Positions 53,853 through 62,666 are shown, counted from the first letter of the stretch. The stretch: 64,000 nt of DNA from Paludibacteraceae bacterium (GCA_017550335.1 JAFZPM010000047.1:62001-126000), one strand, 5' to 3'. Notes: generated by a model not told the origin, from the letters alone. Numbers and translations: made by a program.

Positions 53853-56717
53853 TTAGAGGGCCGGTGAGCTTTTTGCTCCTGCCTTGATTATTTTTTTCGT
53901 CTGAATGGTTCCTGCCGTGTTGATCGTCACGTAGTATACGCCTGCCGGAAGTGCGCTGAGGTCTTTCTTGTAGTGTTTGTCGCTGACCTGCTCCTCAATC
54001 ATGGTGATGCCACTGAGGGAGACGATCCTGACGCTTTCGATCTCCTCGCCGCTGTTGATCTCCACGATGTCTGACACGATGGTAGGGTAGAGGATGATTG
54101 TGTTAGCAAGGGACAATGATTCACCCGTTAGCTCACGCTCCAATTCCTCTGCTGCCTTATCGCCTAGGAATTCCCGGAGTTGCTCTTTGATGACCTCCGG
54201 ACGGTTCATCGCATACTCCTTGATGGATTTTGCCGCACTAGTGGCCGTTTGCCCTTTGGTGGCGCAGAACTCTTCGTCGATCATGGTGGTGATGCTGTCG
54301 AACACTGTCGCGATTCTCTCTTGGGAGAAGGTCGTTTCGAGCTGCTCCATGAAGCGGAGGTAGAACTTCTTCTTGAACTCTGGGTTTTTGCTCAGGTTGG
54401 CGAATATCTTCGTCATCCAGTCTTTCTTGGTCGCCCAGTTGTAGGATGCGTTTTCTCCTTGGCACCACTTGATCATGTTGGTCTTGTAGTTCTTGTAGTT
54501 GTATAGACCCAAGCCGTAATCCATGTCGAAGAGAATCCATCGGAATTTGGAGCCTTCCTTCTTTTCCCTCCATATCTTGGTGTTGTTGCCTGGCCAATCC
54601 ATGTTCACCATGAATTGCTGGATGATCTGGTAGTCTATGTACTCGTCCATATCCATTCTCTCGCATGCGCCGGCGAAATAGTTCTCGTCTTCCGGATTGC
54701 TCTCGGAGAGATAATCCACCAGTTCGTTGTATGCTTCCAAGTCTCCTTTGCTGGCGTAGATGCCTTTCTGGTCGGAGATGACCACCAAGTCGATGTCATC
54801 CTCGTCGATGCCGTAGTTGGAGGTGATGTAGTCCGCATTGGTGCGCTCGTTCAGGTTCATCAGTCCCATGTACTTGCCGTTGAGGTAGTAGGCGACAGGC
54901 TGATAGGCTTGGTAGTCTATGTTCATGCCGATGGCGAAGGTCTGCATGATGCCGTCCCTGAAGCGGAGTCCCTTGTGGTCGCTTCCTCCGTTGCGCAAAT
55001 GAATGGTCTTATGGTTGATCTCTGGCTTGGAGGCGAAGAAGGCGTAGTCGTAGTATTCCTTGCCAGTCTGCTTGGATGTCTTCAGCGAGAGGGATTTGAT
55101 GGTCTCCGTGATGGAGCAGCCGCCGACGATGGAGGATTCCACCTCGCGTGACACTTCCTGCTTCCCGTCCACGATATACTCGAAGTTGAGCGGACGTTGC
55201 CAATCCTGGTTGTAGTTGCCGTAACCGCTGCAGTTCTTGTCGCCCTGTATACCATTCTTTCCTGTGATGTATATGCCTATCATGTCATCGTAGAAGTAGG
55301 CGTTCTCCACGGTGAGGGAGACGATTGGGATGGTCATTCCGCCACACTTCTCGTGAGTGTCGTCGCTGAAGATGTACGAGTGGGTGTTGATGGCGCTGGT
55401 GAGCTTATTGGCATGGTAGGCGCGTGCCCGCACACAGGTGTTCTTCCCGATTGAGATGAGGGAGTCGTAGCGGGTGCCGGTTGTCTTGTTTGGCTCACTT
55501 CCGTCGATGGTGTAGTAGATTTCCGCCCCCTTCGTGTCGCAGGTGAGGGCGAGCTTGAATGCGCCCTCCTTTATGCCTCCGGCCTCGCTGAAGTTGACGG
55601 TCTCGCATCTGTCGTCTTCCGTCAATGTCTCGAATGCTTGGTTGTTGGCTTGGCGTGGAGAGGGGTCCATGTAACCGATTGCCCCGGATTCGTCGCGTCC
55701 GAATGAGATGTGTGCGTCCATTTTGCCGTAGGCGATGGAGTCGATGATGACGCCCTCCCTGCTGCTGATGAGGATGTATCCTCCGTCCGCATCCAGTTTG
55801 TAAGGCGAGTGTGCGTTTTTCTTGTCTTTACCTGTCTGCCCGTCGAACCAAAGCAGGTTGCGGCTGTCGGGTTCCAAGTAGTAGTCTTGTTGGATTTCCC
55901 ATTCCCATTTGAGGGAGTATTTCCCTTTCTTTTTCAGCTTGTAGTGGGTGATGGTGTAGGATTTCAGGTTCTCTCGGCATGTTCCGCTGTTCGCGAACTC
56001 CACAAAGCCGGAGAAGTTATAGTAGTCGCTATCCATGTAGGTGGATAGGTTGCATGGCATGATTTCGCTGATGCTGATTGCGGGAACGTAGTCGCTCTCT
56101 TTCTCGAACACGGCGGTGAAGGAATGGTCTTCCGTGACGCCATTCATGCGAATCGTGTTACCCTCCGTCACGTCCGCCTCGTCACCCTCCCAGTGGGAGA
56201 AATGGTAGCCGCAGTTAGGTGTTGCCGTGAATGTTACCGTGTCGGACGGAACGAATTGGTTGCCTTGTTTGTTGGACGAAACGGATCCTCCGTTCTCATC
56301 GCTCACGTTCACGTTGATGGTGTAGGTGATGAGCTCGAAGATGGCGGTCAGGCGTAGTTCGTGCGGAAGGCCCTCGATCGTGATGGTCGCTTGGTCGGAG
56401 TAGTCCTTGTCTCCGCTTCTCCATTTGACGAACCGGTATCCCTCGTTCGCCGTGGCTACGAAGGTGGCGGTGTCGTTCCGCTTCAACTCCTCTTTGTCGC
56501 ATGTGACGCTACCTCCCGAAGTGGGAGATATGGTGAGGTTTAGACGTACGTTCTCCTCTTTCCCTGGCTCCTCTTTGCCGGGTTCTTCTTTCCCTGGTTC
56601 TCTTTCCGGTCCTCCACCTTCTGGTCCGCCGCCAGGTTGCTGTGCGAAGATTGTTGTGCATTGAATGCAAAACAGAACCATAAGAAACATTCTAATGATG
56701 TTCATTCCCCTATCCAT
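53853..56717 (-). CDS. CotH-kinase-like T9SS cargo protein
   Basis: A large (954-residue) secreted protein. The signal peptide ends about residue 25 (TIFAQ; an alternative start is Met5, 56705). A Gly/Pro/Glu linker with three KEEPG repeats follows (about 28-55). Two InlB-B/Flg_new-type repeats (about 58-205) have GGSVTCDKEELKRNDTATF and YHFSHWEGDEA. A lamin-tail-like domain (about 208-365) has ISEIMPCN and VEFANSG; a chitobiase-type beta domain (about 385-450) has AEIYYTIDGSEP. The CotH kinase domain (about 465-840) carries LMNLNERTNADY and KFRWILFDMDYGLGL, the Arg and Asp motifs expected for the atypical kinase fold. Residues of about 870-945 match a type A T9SS sorting domain (LPAGVYYVTINTAGTIQTKK), predicting export by T9SS and surface attachment. 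Its substrate is unknown. Confidence 0.87.
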   Translation of the reverse strand: MDRGMNIIRMFLMVLFCIQCTTIFAQQPGGGPEGGGPEREPGKEEPGKEEPGKEENVRLNLTISPTSGGSVTCDKEELKRNDTATFVATANEGYRFVKWRSGDKDYSDQATITIEGLPHELRLTAIFELITYTINVNVSDENGGSVSSNKQGNQFVPSDTVTFTATPNCGYHFSHWEGDEADVTEGNTIRMNGVTEDHSFTAVFEKESDYVPAISISEIMPCNLSTYMDSDYYNFSGFVEFANSGTCRENLKSYTITHYKLKKKGKYSLKWEWEIQQDYYLEPDSRNLLWFDGQTGKDKKNAHSPYKLDADGGYILISSREGVIIDSIAYGKMDAHISFGRDESGAIGYMDPSPRQANNQAFETLTEDDRCETVNFSEAGGIKEGAFKLALTCDTKGAEIYYTIDGSEPNKTTGTRYDSLISIGKNTCVRARAYHANKLTSAINTHSYIFSDDTHEKCGGMTIPIVSLTVENAYFYDDMIGIYITGKNGIQGDKNCSGYGNYNQDWQRPLNFEYIVDGKQEVSREVESSIVGGCSITETIKSLSLKTSKQTGKEYYDYAFFASKPEINHKTIHLRNGGSDHKGLRFRDGIMQTFAIGMNIDYQAYQPVAYYLNGKYMGLMNLNERTNADYITSNYGIDEDDIDLVVISDQKGIYASKGDLEAYNELVDYLSESNPEDENYFAGACERMDMDEYIDYQIIQQFMVNMDWPGNNTKIWREKKEGSKFRWILFDMDYGLGLYNYKNYKTNMIKWCQGENASYNWATKKDWMTKIFANLSKNPEFKKKFYLRFMEQLETTFSQERIATVFDSITTMIDEEFCATKGQTATSAAKSIKEYAMNRPEVIKEQLREFLGDKAAEELERELTGESLSLANTIILYPTIVSDIVEINSGEEIESVRIVSLSGITMIEEQVSDKHYKKDLSALPAGVYYVTINTAGTIQTKKIIKAGAKSSPAL

Positions 56718-56874
56718 GATATAAATATTACTATAAGTTTTATGGCTTAAAAATATATGCCGACACTATCCTTTTTTAGTGGATAATGATTTTCTCCCTA
56801 TTATAAAATTATATGATATGCAATCAATTGACTCACATCATATTAGTCCGTCATTTATAAAATGTCATATGAAA

Positions 56875-56915
56875 CAAATATACACATCCTATAAGATTAA
56901 GACGGAACAAATGTA
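56875..56915 (-). promoter_or_regulatory. Candidate -7 boxes for CotH gene
   Basis: Two minus-strand matches, TATATTTG (56875-56882) and TACATTTG (56908-56915), in the A+T-rich 350-bp leader region 56718-57063, which otherwise holds nothing recognised. Confidence 0.35.
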
Positions 56916-57063
56916 AAAAATCCCAGCATCAACTGAAACTATTTTTCAATGAAATTTTGTTGCGTTTCTGTGAAAGTGTGGATTTTTAAGGGGAAAATAT
57001 GAAGCACTAATCCCTGGCTTTGTATGTGATCGAATGAGTCCGTACTCCATATCCTTACTCATG

Positions 57064-57405
57064 TTATATGATTACCCAATGGCCTGTTTTATCAGAACCA
57101 TTCCATTGGATGAGCTTTCTTTCTTGCAAAACAGCCAAATCACGTTGAATAGTTTTCCTATTTAAGCCGAGTCGTTTTTTGTATCGACAAGTGCCTGGAT
57201 ATAAGCTGTCTTGTCCTCTTTGATCACTCTCTTAGGCAACAGGTCGTATTCCATTTGCAACAAATTCATCAGCAAACGGCTGGTACGCCCATTGCCATCT
57301 GCCCAAGGATGAATGGTCACTTTGAAAGTCTATCTGTTCCGAAATGCCCAAATCCCTATATTGATTCAGCAATGTAATCGGTGTCTCTTTTTCTTGTCGC
57401 GTCAT
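57064..57405 (-). pseudogene. Broken fic (Fic/DOC AMP-transferase) gene
   Basis: Three pieces of one Fic-family protein can be read on the minus strand in different frames. The N-terminal piece runs from an ATG at 57403-57405 (MTRQEKETPITLLNQYRDLG...EQIDFQ). After a frame change and an apparent internal deletion comes the Fic active-site motif IHPWADGNGRTSRLLMNLLQ (His codon at 57309-57311). After a second frame change at an A-run (about 57175-57180), the winged-helix C-terminus follows: RKTIQRDLAVLQERKLIQW to GHWVII and stop at 57064-57066. Intact relatives have roughly 100 residues between the first and second pieces and more between the second and third. The gene cannot make a working enzyme. 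Confidence 0.85.
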
Positions 57406-57480
57406 AAACCTTTCTCTTTTTTATGTCATAACCGTGACATCATCAAAGAAGGTTTCTGTAAATATACGATTTATAATGCA

Positions 57481-57513
57481 AAAAAGGTGCGTCCCGCTAA
57501 GAAACGCGCCTTC
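57481..57513 (-). terminator. Terminator of purM
   Basis: AAGGTGCGT (57485-57493) pairs with ACGCGCCTT (57505-57513, one G-U); six T follow on the minus strand. Confidence 0.7.
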
Positions 57514-57535
57514 ATTCCATTATATTTTCCCTCTT

Positions 57536-58702
57536 TTAGTACTCGAACCTTCCGAATTCGCTCTCGATGACCAGCTGCGTCTTGTCTGACTTCTCCACGA
57601 AGCCGACGATCTGCGCATCGATGCCGAAGGATTGGGAGATGCGTATGATATCCTCCGCTTTCTCTTTTGGCAAATAGATCTCGAAGCGATGACCCATGTT
57701 GAACACCTTGTACATCTCTTGCCAGTCTGTGCCGGACTGCTCCTGGATGGTTTTGAACAATGGAGGAACAGGGAACATGTTGTTCTTCGTGATCTTCACG
57801 TTCTCCACGAAATGGAGCACCTTGGTCTGCGCACCGCCGGAGCAGTGGATCATGCCGTGGATGGAAGAGCGGTGGGTGTCGAGGATTTTCTTGATGACCG
57901 GCGCATAGGTGCGGGTAGGGGAAAGAACCATCTTTCCTGCGTTGACAGGGCAGTTCTCGACCGCGTCCGTCAGTTTCAGCTTGCCTGAGTAGACCAGTTC
58001 GTCCGGAACCGCAGCGTCGAAGCTCTCCGGGTATTTCTTAGCTAAATATTTGGCGAATACATCGTGGCGGGCGGAGGTCAGTCCGTTGCTGCCCATACCC
58101 CCGTTGTACTCCTTCTCGTAGGTGGCTTGTCCGTAGGAGGCGAGTCCCACGATGACGTCACCCGCCTGGATATTGGCGTTGTCGATCACATCGGCGCGTT
58201 TCATGCGGCAAGTGACGGTGCTGTCCACGATGATGGTGCGGACCAAGTCGCCCACGTCCGCGGTCTCGCCGCCTGTCGCGTAGACGCCCACGCCCATCTC
58301 GCGGAGTTCCGCTAAGAGCTCGTCCGTTCCGTTGATGATGGCCGAGATGACCTCACCGGGCACCAGCAACTTGTTGCGTCCGATGGTGGAGGAAACCAGT
58401 ATGTTGTCCGTCGCACCCACGCAAAGCAGGTCGTCGATGTTCATGATCAGCGCGTCTTGGGCGATTCCCTTCCATACGGAGAGGTCTCCCGTCTCTTTCC
58501 AATAGAGGTAGGCGAGGGATGATTTCGTGCCTGCCCCGTCCGCATGCATGATGTTGCAGTATTCCGGATCACCCCCTAAGATGTCAGGGATAATCTTGCA
58601 GAACGCTTTAGGGAAAATACCTTTGTCGATGTTTTTGATCGCGTTGTGTACATCCTCCTTGCTGGCCGACACTCCACGCATATTGTAACGTTGATCGCTC
58701 AT
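57536..58702 (-). CDS. purM: Phosphoribosylformylglycinamidine cyclo-ligase (AIR synthase)
   Basis: ATP-dependent ring closure of FGAM to AIR in purine synthesis. The 388-residue protein has the PurM signatures HADGAGTKSSLAY, DDLLCVGATDN, ATGGETADVGDL and GLASYGQATYEKEYNGGMGSNG. The C-terminal domain has IHCSGGAQTKVLHF and FNMGHRFEIYLP. It is longer than E. coli PurM (345), as in other Bacteroidota. A TAACTTTG box lies upstream at 58784-58791; a second, mutated copy of this promoter and of the first codons is found 901 bp further upstream. Confidence 0.95.
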   Translation of the reverse strand: MSDQRYNMRGVSASKEDVHNAIKNIDKGIFPKAFCKIIPDILGGDPEYCNIMHADGAGTKSSLAYLYWKETGDLSVWKGIAQDALIMNIDDLLCVGATDNILVSSTIGRNKLLVPGEVISAIINGTDELLAELREMGVGVYATGGETADVGDLVRTIIVDSTVTCRMKRADVIDNANIQAGDVIVGLASYGQATYEKEYNGGMGSNGLTSARHDVFAKYLAKKYPESFDAAVPDELVYSGKLKLTDAVENCPVNAGKMVLSPTRTYAPVIKKILDTHRSSIHGMIHCSGGAQTKVLHFVENVKITKNNMFPVPPLFKTIQEQSGTDWQEMYKVFNMGHRFEIYLPKEKAEDIIRISQSFGIDAQIVGFVEKSDKTQLVIESEFGRFEY

Positions 58703-58783
58703 AGCCTCTATTTCATTATGTTATATTCTTAAACTTACCTGTGCGTCCCTTCCTCGGTGCTCTACCGCTTCGAAAAGACGCCG

Positions 58784-58791
58784 CAAAGTTA
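58784..58791 (-). promoter_or_regulatory. -7 box (TAACTTTG) for purM
   Basis: Intact TAnnTTTG on the minus strand, 81 bp before purM. The duplicated counterpart at 59685-59692 reads TAACTTCG and has lost the consensus. Confidence 0.55.
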
Positions 58792-58899
58792 CTTAAAAAA
58801 ACGGGATAGTGCTCCCTGTTTTTTCTTTTTACTTAATTTTTGTGGGGAATAAGGTTCTTGCGGGTGATGGCACACTGCCTTCCCCCTTGTCTCTTTTCC

Positions 58900-59571
58900 T
58901 TAGTCCAGATCCGTTTCTCGTTCGGATTGTTCTTCTATCTGAGATTCCGGTTTCTCCTGCTCGAACAACTTATTAATCCTTGGTTGTATGAACCAAACCC
59001 CTATTGAGTATATCCAAAAAAAGAAAAATTCCGCAATGAAATCCTCGAAATCCGATTCCCGTTGCGTTTCTGCTGTCTTTAAGAGTTTTGCCAAAACATA
59101 GAATGAATATAGGATGGCGAATATGGCAAGGAGGTGGCAAGGTATTATGATTATTGATGCAACCATCCATCTTACAGATAGGTTATCCAACTTCTCGAAG
59201 TCAAAGTCGAAAAAGTTTTGGAATAAATAATACGTAAACAGACAAATTGTCATAGAATATAACACTGGTAAAATAATTGACAATCTAGGGATTGTCAAGT
59301 TCCTCTTTAGCTGCGTCGGCACCCGATCGTTCAATGCGTGAAGTATCGTCAACAAATAACCTACCCAAACAATGTAGTGGATAAATGATATAGGCATTGT
59401 GTACGAGAAGAAGGAGAACATCTCCGCAGGATTCAAAGGATTGTTTATGTCTTTTATGTTTGTGAAAAACAAATAATAGCTCCGAAACATAAAAATCATT
59501 GCCACTATGATGGGAAGGTACAGCAACAAGAAGAGTTGCCAGTGCTTCATCTTTAAAAAAAGTTTATTCAT
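58900..59571 (-). CDS. Tandem paralogue B: four-to-five-helix membrane protein
   Basis: A 223-residue integral membrane protein of unknown function. Hydrophobic segments at about 12-32, 52-75, 88-112, 130-155 and 165-190; the conserved loop LHALNDRVPTQLKRNLTIPR lies between helices 2 and 3, and the tail is charged (INKLFEQEKPESQIEEQSE). The N-terminal 22 residues (MNKLFLKMKHWQLFLLLYL...) are identical in the paralogue upstream, and both share IQPRINKLFEQE near the end. It lies between the intact purM promoter and a decayed copy of it. Confidence 0.75.
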   Translation of the reverse strand: MNKLFLKMKHWQLFLLLYLPIIVAMIFMFRSYYLFFTNIKDINNPLNPAEMFSFFSYTMPISFIHYIVWVGYLLTILHALNDRVPTQLKRNLTIPRLSIILPVLYSMTICLFTYYLFQNFFDFDFEKLDNLSVRWMVASIIIIPCHLLAIFAILYSFYVLAKLLKTAETQRESDFEDFIAEFFFFWIYSIGVWFIQPRINKLFEQEKPESQIEEQSERETDLD

Positions 59572-59799
59572 GTTTTTCCTTTTTTGTGACGTTAATCGCT
59601 TATAGCCTCTATTTCATTATGTTATATTCTCAAATATGTCTGTGCGTTCCTTCCGCGGTGTTCTACCGCTTCGAAAAGACGCTGCGAAGTTACTTAAAAA
59701 ACGGGATAGTGCTCCCTGATTTTTCTTTTCACTTAATTTTTGTGGCGAATAGGGTTTTTGCGGGTGATGGCACACTGTTTTTCCCCTTGTCTCTTTCCC

Positions 59800-60480
59800 T
59801 TAGCCCCGATCCGTTTGTTGTTCGGATTGTTTTTCTACCTGCGATTCCAAATTCTCCTGCTCGAACAACTTATTAATCCTTGGTTGTATGATCCAAACTC
59901 CTATCGGGTATATAAAAAGAAGGACTAACTCCGCAATGATATCGTCGAATTTCGATTCCCGTTGCTTTTCTGCTGTTACTAAGAGTTTGACCACTATATA
60001 GAGGGAATATAGACCGCAGAATATGAGAAGTAGGTTGAAAGGTATCGAGATTAAAGAGATTAATGTTGCAAAAATTATCCATTTCCCGGATACGCTTTCC
60101 ATCGTGTTGAGGTCCAACGGCTCAAGTCCGTTGACGAAAAGGCTTATAATACCAGAAAGACATAAATATGCAAATGGTAAAATAATTGACAATCTTGGAA
60201 TCTTCAAGTTTATCTTTAATTGCGTCGGCACCCGATCGTTCAATGCGTGAAGTAGCGTCAACAAATAGCATGCCCAGACGATGTAGAAGATAAATGAAAA
60301 ATGCGATGTGTAAGAGGAAGAGGGGGCTATCTCCGCAGGATTGACAGGACCGTTTAGGTCTTTTATTTTCGAGAGAAACGAATATTGGAACTTTAACATC
60401 CAAATCAAATCCACTATGATGGGAAGGTACAGCAACAAGAAGAGTTGCCAGTGCTTCATCTTTAAAAAAAGTTTATTCAT
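59800..60480 (-). CDS. Tandem paralogue A: four-to-five-helix membrane protein
   Basis: A 226-residue membrane protein, paralogue of the preceding entry. The start at 60480 (MNKLFLKMKHWQLF) matches the paralogue; an ATG ten codons earlier (60510) is less likely. It has the same helix layout, with LHALNDRVPTQLKINLKIPR between helices 2 and 3 and the C-terminal charged tail NLESQVEKQSEQ. The middle third (about 100-170) differs most from paralogue B, suggesting relaxed or diversifying change there. Function unknown. Confidence 0.75.
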   Translation of the reverse strand: MNKLFLKMKHWQLFLLLYLPIIVDLIWMLKFQYSFLSKIKDLNGPVNPAEIAPSSSYTSHFSFIFYIVWACYLLTLLHALNDRVPTQLKINLKIPRLSIILPFAYLCLSGIISLFVNGLEPLDLNTMESVSGKWIIFATLISLISIPFNLLLIFCGLYSLYIVVKLLVTAEKQRESKFDDIIAELVLLFIYPIGVWIIQPRINKLFEQENLESQVEKQSEQQTDRG

Positions 60481-60601
60481 AATTTTCTCTTTTTGGGTAA
60501 TTAATATCATATAAGTTGTTGGTCATTCCCTTAAATTCCTTTTCCCAAGCGTTCCTGATTCCTTTGTTCAGACAATTAGGCTTGTCCTCGGCTGCATGCA
60601 T
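60473..60601 (-). CDS. Possible small ORF upstream of paralogue A (42 aa)
   Basis: On the minus strand a frame open from just before 60625 contains ATG at 60599-60601 and ends at TAA 60473-60475, overlapping the start of paralogue A by 8 bp. The peptide is hydrophilic and protein-like (AAEDKPNCLNKGIRNAWEKE...). It may be a real small gene coupled to paralogue A or the tail of a lost gene. The remaining spacer 60626-60840 is A+T-rich without recognised content. Confidence 0.2.
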   Translation of the reverse strand: MHAAEDKPNCLNKGIRNAWEKEFKGMTNNLYDINYPKRENYE

Positions 60602-60864
60602 CCATTCCTTTACGATAAGAAAAAAGAGGAATCAAAGTCCATGCCACATGCCAAGGCTTTACAAATTTATGTGATGTTTGCAAAAATATAAATAATTTCA
60701 ACTGAAATGGAAGAAATGGCAAGGAAGTTATGTATTTAAAATAAAAAAGCGATGTTTAATTTATTATACCATGTGCGATGCTCGGAGTTCGCAGTGGTTG
60801 AAAGTTTTTTCCTCGGTTGGATGAGTTTGTAGATATTTTTTGCGTGTTATTTGGAATTTGGTAT

Positions 60865-60872
60865 TACTTTTG
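60865..60872 (+). promoter_or_regulatory. -7 box (TACTTTTG) for paaK-like gene
   Basis: TAnnTTTG match with TTTG at 60839-60842 (spacer 22), 29 bp before the ATG. Confidence 0.5.
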
Positions 60873-60901
60873 CATAATCTAACAAGTATAATGTGTAAGA
60901 A

Positions 60902-62206
60902 ATGATCTGGAACGAGACGGTAGAATGTATGGACCGGCAGCGCCTAAGGGATTTGCAGAGTGTCCGATTAAAGAGAGTGGTCGAAAGGGTGTATCACAAT
61001 TGTGAGCCTTATCGCAAACGAATGCAGGAGGCAGGTGTATCTCCAAGTGATATCAATGGCATAGAAGACATCCACAAGTTGCCTTTTACGTCCAAGCAAG
61101 ATTTGCGCGATTATTATCCTTACGGTTTGTTATCCTCCCCGTTGTCTGAAATCGTTCGTATTCATGCCTCTTCCGGTACGACAGGAAAACCGATCGTGGT
61201 CGGTCTGACGCGTAATGACCTCTCCGTATGGTCGGAGGTCGGTGCCCGTTGCCTGACAGCCTTCGGATTGGGAAAGAACGACACGGTGCAGGTGGCCTAT
61301 GGCTACGGATTGTTCACCGGTGGTTTGGGCGCCCATGCGGCGGTGGAGAACATCGGCGGTACGGTGATTCCTATCTCCAGCGGTAACACGCAGAAGCAGA
61401 TCATGATGATGCGCGACCTCGGTGCGAAAGCCCTTGCCTGCACACCTTCTTACGCGATGTACTTGGCGGAGGCTTTGGAGGCTTCCGGATTCCCTAGGGA
61501 GGACTTCCAACTGCGTGTCGGTGTCTTCGGCGCGGAGCCTTGGACGGAGGAGATGCGCCGCACCATCGAGGCGAAATTGCACATCAAAGCATACGATATA
61601 TATGGCTTGACGGAGATCATGGGACCAGGTGTGGGCTACGAGTGCGAATGCCAGCACGGTACGCACCTGAACGAAGACCACTTCTTCCCTGAGATCGTGG
61701 ACCCTGATACGGGCGAACCGTTGCCGGAAGGCTCCCACGGTGAGTTGGTGTTCACCACCTTGACCAAGGAGGGTATGCCTCTGATCCGTTTCCGTACGCA
61801 TGACCTCACCGCTTTGCACTACGAGAAGTGCGCCTGCGGACGTACATTGGTGCGCATGGATAAGATTATGGGTAGGTGCGACGATATGTTGATCGTGAGG
61901 GGTGTGAACGTCTTCCCTTCACAGATCGAGTCTGTGCTCTGCGAGACGGAAGAGTTCGAACCGCATTTCTTCATCACGGTAGACCGTGTCAACAACACGG
62001 ATACGTTCGAGGTGAAGGTGGAGGTTAAACCAGAGTATTACACGGATGATATGAAGGGTATGTTGGAGTTGAAGAAGTCCATCACCCATAAGATACAGAA
62101 CGTGATAGGCATCATGCCTGACGTCAAACTGGTGGAGCCTCGTTCCATCGAGAGAAGCGAGGGCAAGGTGAAGCGTGTGCTCGACAAACGTGTGTTTAAA
62201 AACTAA
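60902..62206 (+). CDS. paaK: Phenylacetate-CoA ligase family AMP-forming enzyme
   Basis: A 434-residue adenylate-forming ligase that would activate an aryl-acetic acid (phenylacetate or indoleacetate) to its CoA thioester. The P-loop HASSGTTGKPIVVGLT is near residue 90, YDIYGLTEIMGPGVGYEC near 235, and the C-terminal swivel domain begins near GRCDDMLIVRGVNVFPSQIE. In gut Bacteroidota this gene is usually paired with an ACT-domain gene, as here; the role may be in aromatic amino-acid breakdown or the reverse, amino-acid synthesis from arylacetates. No paaA-E ring-oxidation genes are near. Confidence 0.9.
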   Translation: MIWNETVECMDRQRLRDLQSVRLKRVVERVYHNCEPYRKRMQEAGVSPSDINGIEDIHKLPFTSKQDLRDYYPYGLLSSPLSEIVRIHASSGTTGKPIVVGLTRNDLSVWSEVGARCLTAFGLGKNDTVQVAYGYGLFTGGLGAHAAVENIGGTVIPISSGNTQKQIMMMRDLGAKALACTPSYAMYLAEALEASGFPREDFQLRVGVFGAEPWTEEMRRTIEAKLHIKAYDIYGLTEIMGPGVGYECECQHGTHLNEDHFFPEIVDPDTGEPLPEGSHGELVFTTLTKEGMPLIRFRTHDLTALHYEKCACGRTLVRMDKIMGRCDDMLIVRGVNVFPSQIESVLCETEEFEPHFFITVDRVNNTDTFEVKVEVKPEYYTDDMKGMLELKKSITHKIQNVIGIMPDVKLVEPRSIERSEGKVKRVLDKRVFKN

Positions 62207-62231
62207 TGGTATTATTAATTCTATTTTGAAT

Positions 62232-62666
62232 ATGGCTAACGATAATATGATTGTGAAGCAATTGTCCGTGTTCTTGGAGAACAAGACGGGACGGTTGAAT
62301 CATGTGGCTGAGATATTGGGTAAGGAAGGTATTAACATGACGGCTTTCAGCGTGGCTGACAACTCCGACTTCGGCATCCTCCGTGTGATTGTGCACGAGC
62401 CGGAACGTGCCGCCAAGATTCTTCGCGATCACCTTTTTGCGGTGTCTCTTACGGATGTTATTTGCCTGAAAATCAGCAATACGGCAGGTTCTCTCTCCTC
62501 TGTCCTCTCCATTTTGGAGAAGGAGGATATCTACATTGAGTATATGTACGCCTTTTCCGAGGGCGACGACGCGAATGTGGTGATCCGTCCGGACAAGTTC
62601 GAGGAGTGCTTGGATGCTCTGAAACGGAATAACATCGTGATGTGGAATCGCGAGCAGATTGTTTAA
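62232..62666 (+). CDS. Tandem ACT-domain protein
   Basis: A 144-residue protein made of two ACT domains (about 7-70 and 75-140): IVKQLSVFLENKTGRLNHVAEIL and ISNTAGSLSSVLSILEKEDI show the ligand-binding loop at each domain start. ACT pairs usually bind amino acids. It begins 25 bp after the phenylacetate-CoA ligase gene (start at 62232, MANDNMIVKQ), so it likely senses an aromatic amino acid for that enzyme; this is inference from pairing. No enzyme domain is attached. Confidence 0.88.
   Translation: MANDNMIVKQLSVFLENKTGRLNHVAEILGKEGINMTAFSVADNSDFGILRVIVHEPERAAKILRDHLFAVSLTDVICLKISNTAGSLSSVLSILEKEDIYIEYMYAFSEGDDANVVIRPDKFEECLDALKRNNIVMWNREQIV

Larger units (their letters stand above)
58684..60480. 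repeat. Tandem duplication, unit about 901 bp
   Basis: Unit 1 (about 58684-59584) and unit 2 (about 59585-60480) share sequence from the purM start region through the spacer to the end of the membrane-protein gene. Anchors such as TAGCCTCTATTTCATTATG (58702 and 59603) and GGGATAGTGCTCCCTG lie 901 bp apart or within a few bases of it. Divergence is moderate (many substitutions, few indels). Confidence 0.85.

Noticed and set aside
56540..56640. CRISPR-like direct repeats
   Set aside because: The repeats encode the KEEPG linker of the CotH protein in frame, without spacers.
57313..57570. Plus-strand open frame of 85 codons over the fic remnant
   Set aside because: It is antisense to the recognisable Fic fragment and runs through the purM terminator into the end of purM.
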